NCBI GenBank assembly: GCA_934500855.1
Contig: CAKSUH010000079.1
Span: forward strand, 1 to 7,243
Direction of reading: 5' to 3'
DNA from: an uncultured Eubacteriales bacterium
GTDB taxonomy: Bacteria; Bacillota; Clostridia; Oscillospirales; CAG-272
Length of the DNA: 7,243 nucleotides
Every line of letters begins with the position of its first letter. Positions within the stretch are counted from its first letter, which is position 1. The translations under genes were made by a program, and so were the position numbers. Under the pieces are notes generated by a model that worked only from the letters and a program-made list of their open reading frames with translations, was not told the origin of the DNA and did no database searches. Shown piece after piece: positions 5,526-7,243 of this stretch.

Positions 5526-6260
5526 CTACGATAACTCCTCCCGCAAAAACGCAAGAATCTTCTTTTCCTCGCGGGAAACCTTGACCTGCGTTAAGCCGAG
5601 AAGATCCGCAACCCGCTGCTGCGTCATGTTGCGGAAATAGCGGAGCAACACAATCCTGCGCCAGAGCGGGGGCATCTGCCCGATGCTCTGCGAAATCGCC
5701 ACGCGGTCGCAGATGGCTTCGCTCTCCCGCTCGCTCTCCGCATCGGAAACCGTTCCCTCAACCGTCATTCCCTCTTCGCCGCAGAGAGAATCCGAAAGCG
5801 AAACAACGGGGGTGAGCGCGTCAAGAGAGATCGCCGCCTCCTCCACGCTGACGCCGCATTTCTGCGCCAATTCACGAATGTCGGGGTCTCTCCCCTCCTC
5901 GGTCTGAATCCGCCGCCGCTCCCGCATCAGCGACATCCCCTGCCGACGGTAGATTCTGCTGATCTTGATGGGTCCGTCATCGCGCAGATGCCGCCTGATT
6001 TCTCCGACGATCAGCGGAACCGCGTAGGTCGAGAATGCCGTCCCGCGCTCCACGGAAAAGGAACGGATCGCCTTGATCATTCCGATACTCCCGATCTGCA
6101 CCAAATCCTCAAATTCGGTACCGCGGTCAAGGAATCGCCGCGCGATATGTCGGACCAGCCCCATGTTTTCTTCAACCAGCTCTCCCTCCGCCGTTGTGTC
6201 GCCTGCGGCAAGCCGTTCAAGCAGGAACGCATTCCGCTCCTGACGGGTCAGTTGTTCCAT
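5526..6260 (-). CDS. sigF: RNA polymerase sporulation sigma factor F (SpoIIAC)
   Basis: Sigma F is the first forespore-specific sigma factor and is kept inactive by SpoIIAB until asymmetric division. The 244-residue protein shows sigma-70 region 2 at about 29-99 (EDLVQIGSIGMIKAI at 51-65, then GTAFSTYAVPLIVGEIRRHLR at 73-93), region 3 at about 110-150 (DIRELAQKCGVSVEEA), and region 4 at about 190-240 with the helix-turn-helix TQQRVADLLGLTQVKVSREEKK. The length is normal for SigF. Position after spoIIAB makes sigma F more likely than its close relative sigma G. The start has GGAGG seven bases upstream and lies 18 bp after the spoIIAB stop. No spoVA gene follows; the next gene on this strand is the lgt-like gene, behind its own promoter. 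Confidence 0.95.
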   Translation of the reverse strand: MEQLTRQERNAFLLERLAAGDTTAEGELVEENMGLVRHIARRFLDRGTEFEDLVQIGSIGMIKAIRSFSVERGTAFSTYAVPLIVGEIRRHLRDDGPIKISRIYRRQGMSLMRERRRIQTEEGRDPDIRELAQKCGVSVEEAAISLDALTPVVSLSDSLCGEEGMTVEGTVSDAESERESEAICDRVAISQSIGQMPPLWRRIVLLRYFRNMTQQRVADLLGLTQVKVSREEKKILAFLREELS

Positions 6261-6278
6261 ATCCGCCCCTCCGCAACA

Positions 6279-6734
6279 TCATTTATGTAGCCGCTTGCAG
6301 AGCACAACCGTCGTTCCGCGATCCACGCGGCTCCGCACTTTGACCGAATCGCAGAAGCTCTCCATTACGGTAAACCCCATGCCGCTCCGCTCGCCCTCCG
6401 CGTCGGTCGTGAAGAGCGGCTCCCGCGCCTGTTTGACATCCGCAATGCCGCACCCGCGGTCGCTGATCTCCACCTGCACAAGCCGTCCCTCGCAGAGCTT
6501 GACCGCAATGCGGATCTCTCCGACCGTGCCGCGATAGGCATGGACAATGCAGTTGGTCACCGCCTCCGAAACCGCGCATTTGAGGTCCGCCAACTCCACC
6601 GCCGTGGGGTTCAGCTGTGCGCAGAACGCCGCGACCGCCGACCGCGCCATCCCCTCATTGACCGACAGCGACGGCAGGGTCATGCAGAGTTCGTTTTCCA
6701 CCTCCGCCGTAAAATCCACCGTATTTCTTCCCAT
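6279..6734 (-). CDS. spoIIAB: Anti-sigma F factor, serine kinase SpoIIAB
   Basis: SpoIIAB binds and silences sigma F, and phosphorylates SpoIIAA, using ATP in a GHKL (Bergerat) fold. In the 151-residue form, the N box is SEAVTN at 56-61 (E57 the likely catalytic base, N61 for Mg), the G1 box is DRGCGI at 92-97, and the G2 region is GERSGMG at 114-120. EPLFTT (105-110) and FTVMESF (121-127) match the family closely. Two starts are possible. The ATG at 6743 would overlap spoIIAA by seven bases but leaves no space after GGGAG (6744-6748). The ATG at 6734 gives a nine-base spacer, so I chose it; the spoIIAA stop then lies two bases upstream. The N-terminus is about 12 residues longer than in B. 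subtilis. Confidence 0.93.
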   Translation of the reverse strand: MGRNTVDFTAEVENELCMTLPSLSVNEGMARSAVAAFCAQLNPTAVELADLKCAVSEAVTNCIVHAYRGTVGEIRIAVKLCEGRLVQVEISDRGCGIADVKQAREPLFTTDAEGERSGMGFTVMESFCDSVKVRSRVDRGTTVVLCKRLHK

Positions 6735-6736
6735 TT

Positions 6737-7078
6737 TCAGCATCTCCCTTTTTTGGTATATTTGATCGGAATCATTTTTTCCATCCCCGCCAGCCGCATC
6801 ATTTTCAGCACTGCCGCGCTCGGATCCGCAACCGCCAGTTTCCCGCCGTAGCGGCGGACGAGCGCAAACCGTCCCATGATCAGTCCCAGTCCCGAACTGT
6901 CCATGAAATCCACGCCCGAAAGATCCAGAAAAACCCGTTCGGGCTGTCTTGTTGCCAGCACATCGTCCACGCCCGCCCGGACCGCAACTGCCGTGTGGTG
7001 GTCAATCTCCCCCCGTATCAGGACAACCAGCGCATCCCCGTGCTCCTCATAGCTGACCTGTCTGCCGTTTTGAAGCAT
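6737..7078 (-). CDS. spoIIAA: Anti-sigma F factor antagonist SpoIIAA
   Basis: SpoIIAA is a small STAS-domain protein that releases sigma F by displacing it from SpoIIAB when unphosphorylated. The 113-residue protein carries GEIDHHTA at 23-30 and FMDSSGLGLIMGR at 58-70; S61 corresponds to the phosphorylated S58 of B. subtilis. It is the first gene of the spoIIA operon, with the stop almost touching the spoIIAB start. The start at 7078 gives the usual family length and has AGGAAGG about ten bases upstream. An in-frame ATG at 7153 has a better-placed GGAGG (seven bases), which would add 25 residues. That stretch uses codons such as AGA, AGG and ATA unlike the rest of the gene and has no family counterpart, so I prefer 7078. 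Confidence 0.93.
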   Translation of the reverse strand: MLQNGRQVSYEEHGDALVVLIRGEIDHHTAVAVRAGVDDVLATRQPERVFLDLSGVDFMDSSGLGLIMGRFALVRRYGGKLAVADPSAAVLKMMRLAGMEKMIPIKYTKKGRC

Positions 7079-7116
7079 TTTTTCACATCCTTCCTGCCTG
7101 TCCGCAGTTCTTTCCC

Positions 7117-7125
7117 ATATTCTAC
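7117..7125 (-). promoter_or_regulatory. Candidate -10 element of the spoIIA operon
   Basis: The minus-strand sequence GTAGAATAT fits the sigma H -10 pattern (RnnGAATwW) and, read as TGGTAGAAT, also an extended sigma-A -10. It lies about 39 bp before the spoIIAA start. In other spore formers spoIIA is driven by sigma H with Spo0A~P. No convincing AGGA-type -35 is seen 11-13 bases upstream, so the sigma factor remains open. Confidence 0.35.
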
Positions 7126-7163
7126 CATACATGCCGTGCAAAATCAGTCGCATCAAGTCGCCT

Positions 7164-7190
7164 CCGAAAAAATCGTTCGACTTTTTTCGG
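7164..7190. promoter_or_regulatory. Palindrome with embedded Spo0A-box-like sequence upstream of spoIIAA
   Basis: CCGAAAAAA (7164-7172) and TTTTTTCGG (7182-7190) form a perfect nine-base inverted repeat around TCGTTCGAC. The centre extends into the minus-strand heptamer AGTCGAA (7176-7182), which matches the 0A box TGTCGAA at six of seven positions. The site is about 50 bp upstream of the candidate -10, a sensible place for an activator. As RNA it would be a weak AU-rich hairpin. Confidence 0.35.
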
Positions 7191-7197
7191 GCGGAAG

Positions 7198-7243
7198 GTC
7201 GCGGGGCTTGCCCCCGCACCCCACTCAGAACCTTCTTGAAAGA
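7198..7243. repeat. Partial palindromic repeat at the right edge
   Basis: GCGGGG (7201-7206) pairs with CCCCGC (7212-7217) around CTTGC. It is followed by CACCCCACTCAGAACCTTCTTGAA, whose minus strand contains AAGGTTCTGAG. That resembles AAGGTTCTTAG at 5456-5466 in the hairpin cluster beyond the other end of the spoIIA operon. The element continues past the window, so its full form cannot be described. Confidence 0.4.

Overview
The window reads as chromosomal DNA of an endospore-forming member of the Clostridia, with a moderately high G+C content. The main evidence is a complete spoIIA operon (anti-anti-sigma factor, anti-sigma kinase, sigma F) and a set of SleC-like spore-cortex-lytic genes. 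Strong GGAGG-type ribosome binding sites and TTGACA/TATAAT promoters fit a Firmicute. Species-level placement is not possible from the sequence alone; an Oscillospiraceae-like gut anaerobe is my guess.

Layout from left to right. (1) 1-185 is a compact element with 48/50-bp terminal inverted repeats, resembling a non-coding MITE-like repeat. (2) 239-619, minus strand, is a short DtxR-family metal-responsive repressor. It has a consensus sigma-A promoter overlapped by an AT-rich, Fur-box-like sequence. (3) 779-3241, plus strand, holds three close-packed genes: a SleC-prodomain-like protein, a SpoIID/SleC-like catalytic protein with three peptidoglycan-binding repeats, and a protein made only of two more such repeats. 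A candidate mother-cell (sigma K-like) promoter precedes them. (4) A 19-bp perfect hairpin at 3249-3292 separates them from the converging operon. (5) 3312-5303, minus strand, is lgt-like gene - chrA - chrA, with overlapping reading frames and a good promoter in front. (6) 5440-5517 holds intergenic hairpins. (7) 5526-7078, minus strand, is spoIIAA-spoIIAB-sigF. (8) 7079-7243 is its leader, with palindromes and a piece of repeat-like DNA.

How the genes fit together. The two sporulation blocks act at opposite ends of the spore programme. SpoIIAA/SpoIIAB/sigma F starts forespore-specific transcription, while the SleC-like proteins would be stored in the spore and degrade cortex at germination. 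The most unusual points are the division of a SleC-type proenzyme into separate genes with five peptidoglycan-binding repeats in total, and an Lgt-family protein in which several residues essential in E. coli Lgt are replaced, translationally overlapped with a two-gene chromate-transporter-type pair. No wholly new defence or mobile system is evident.
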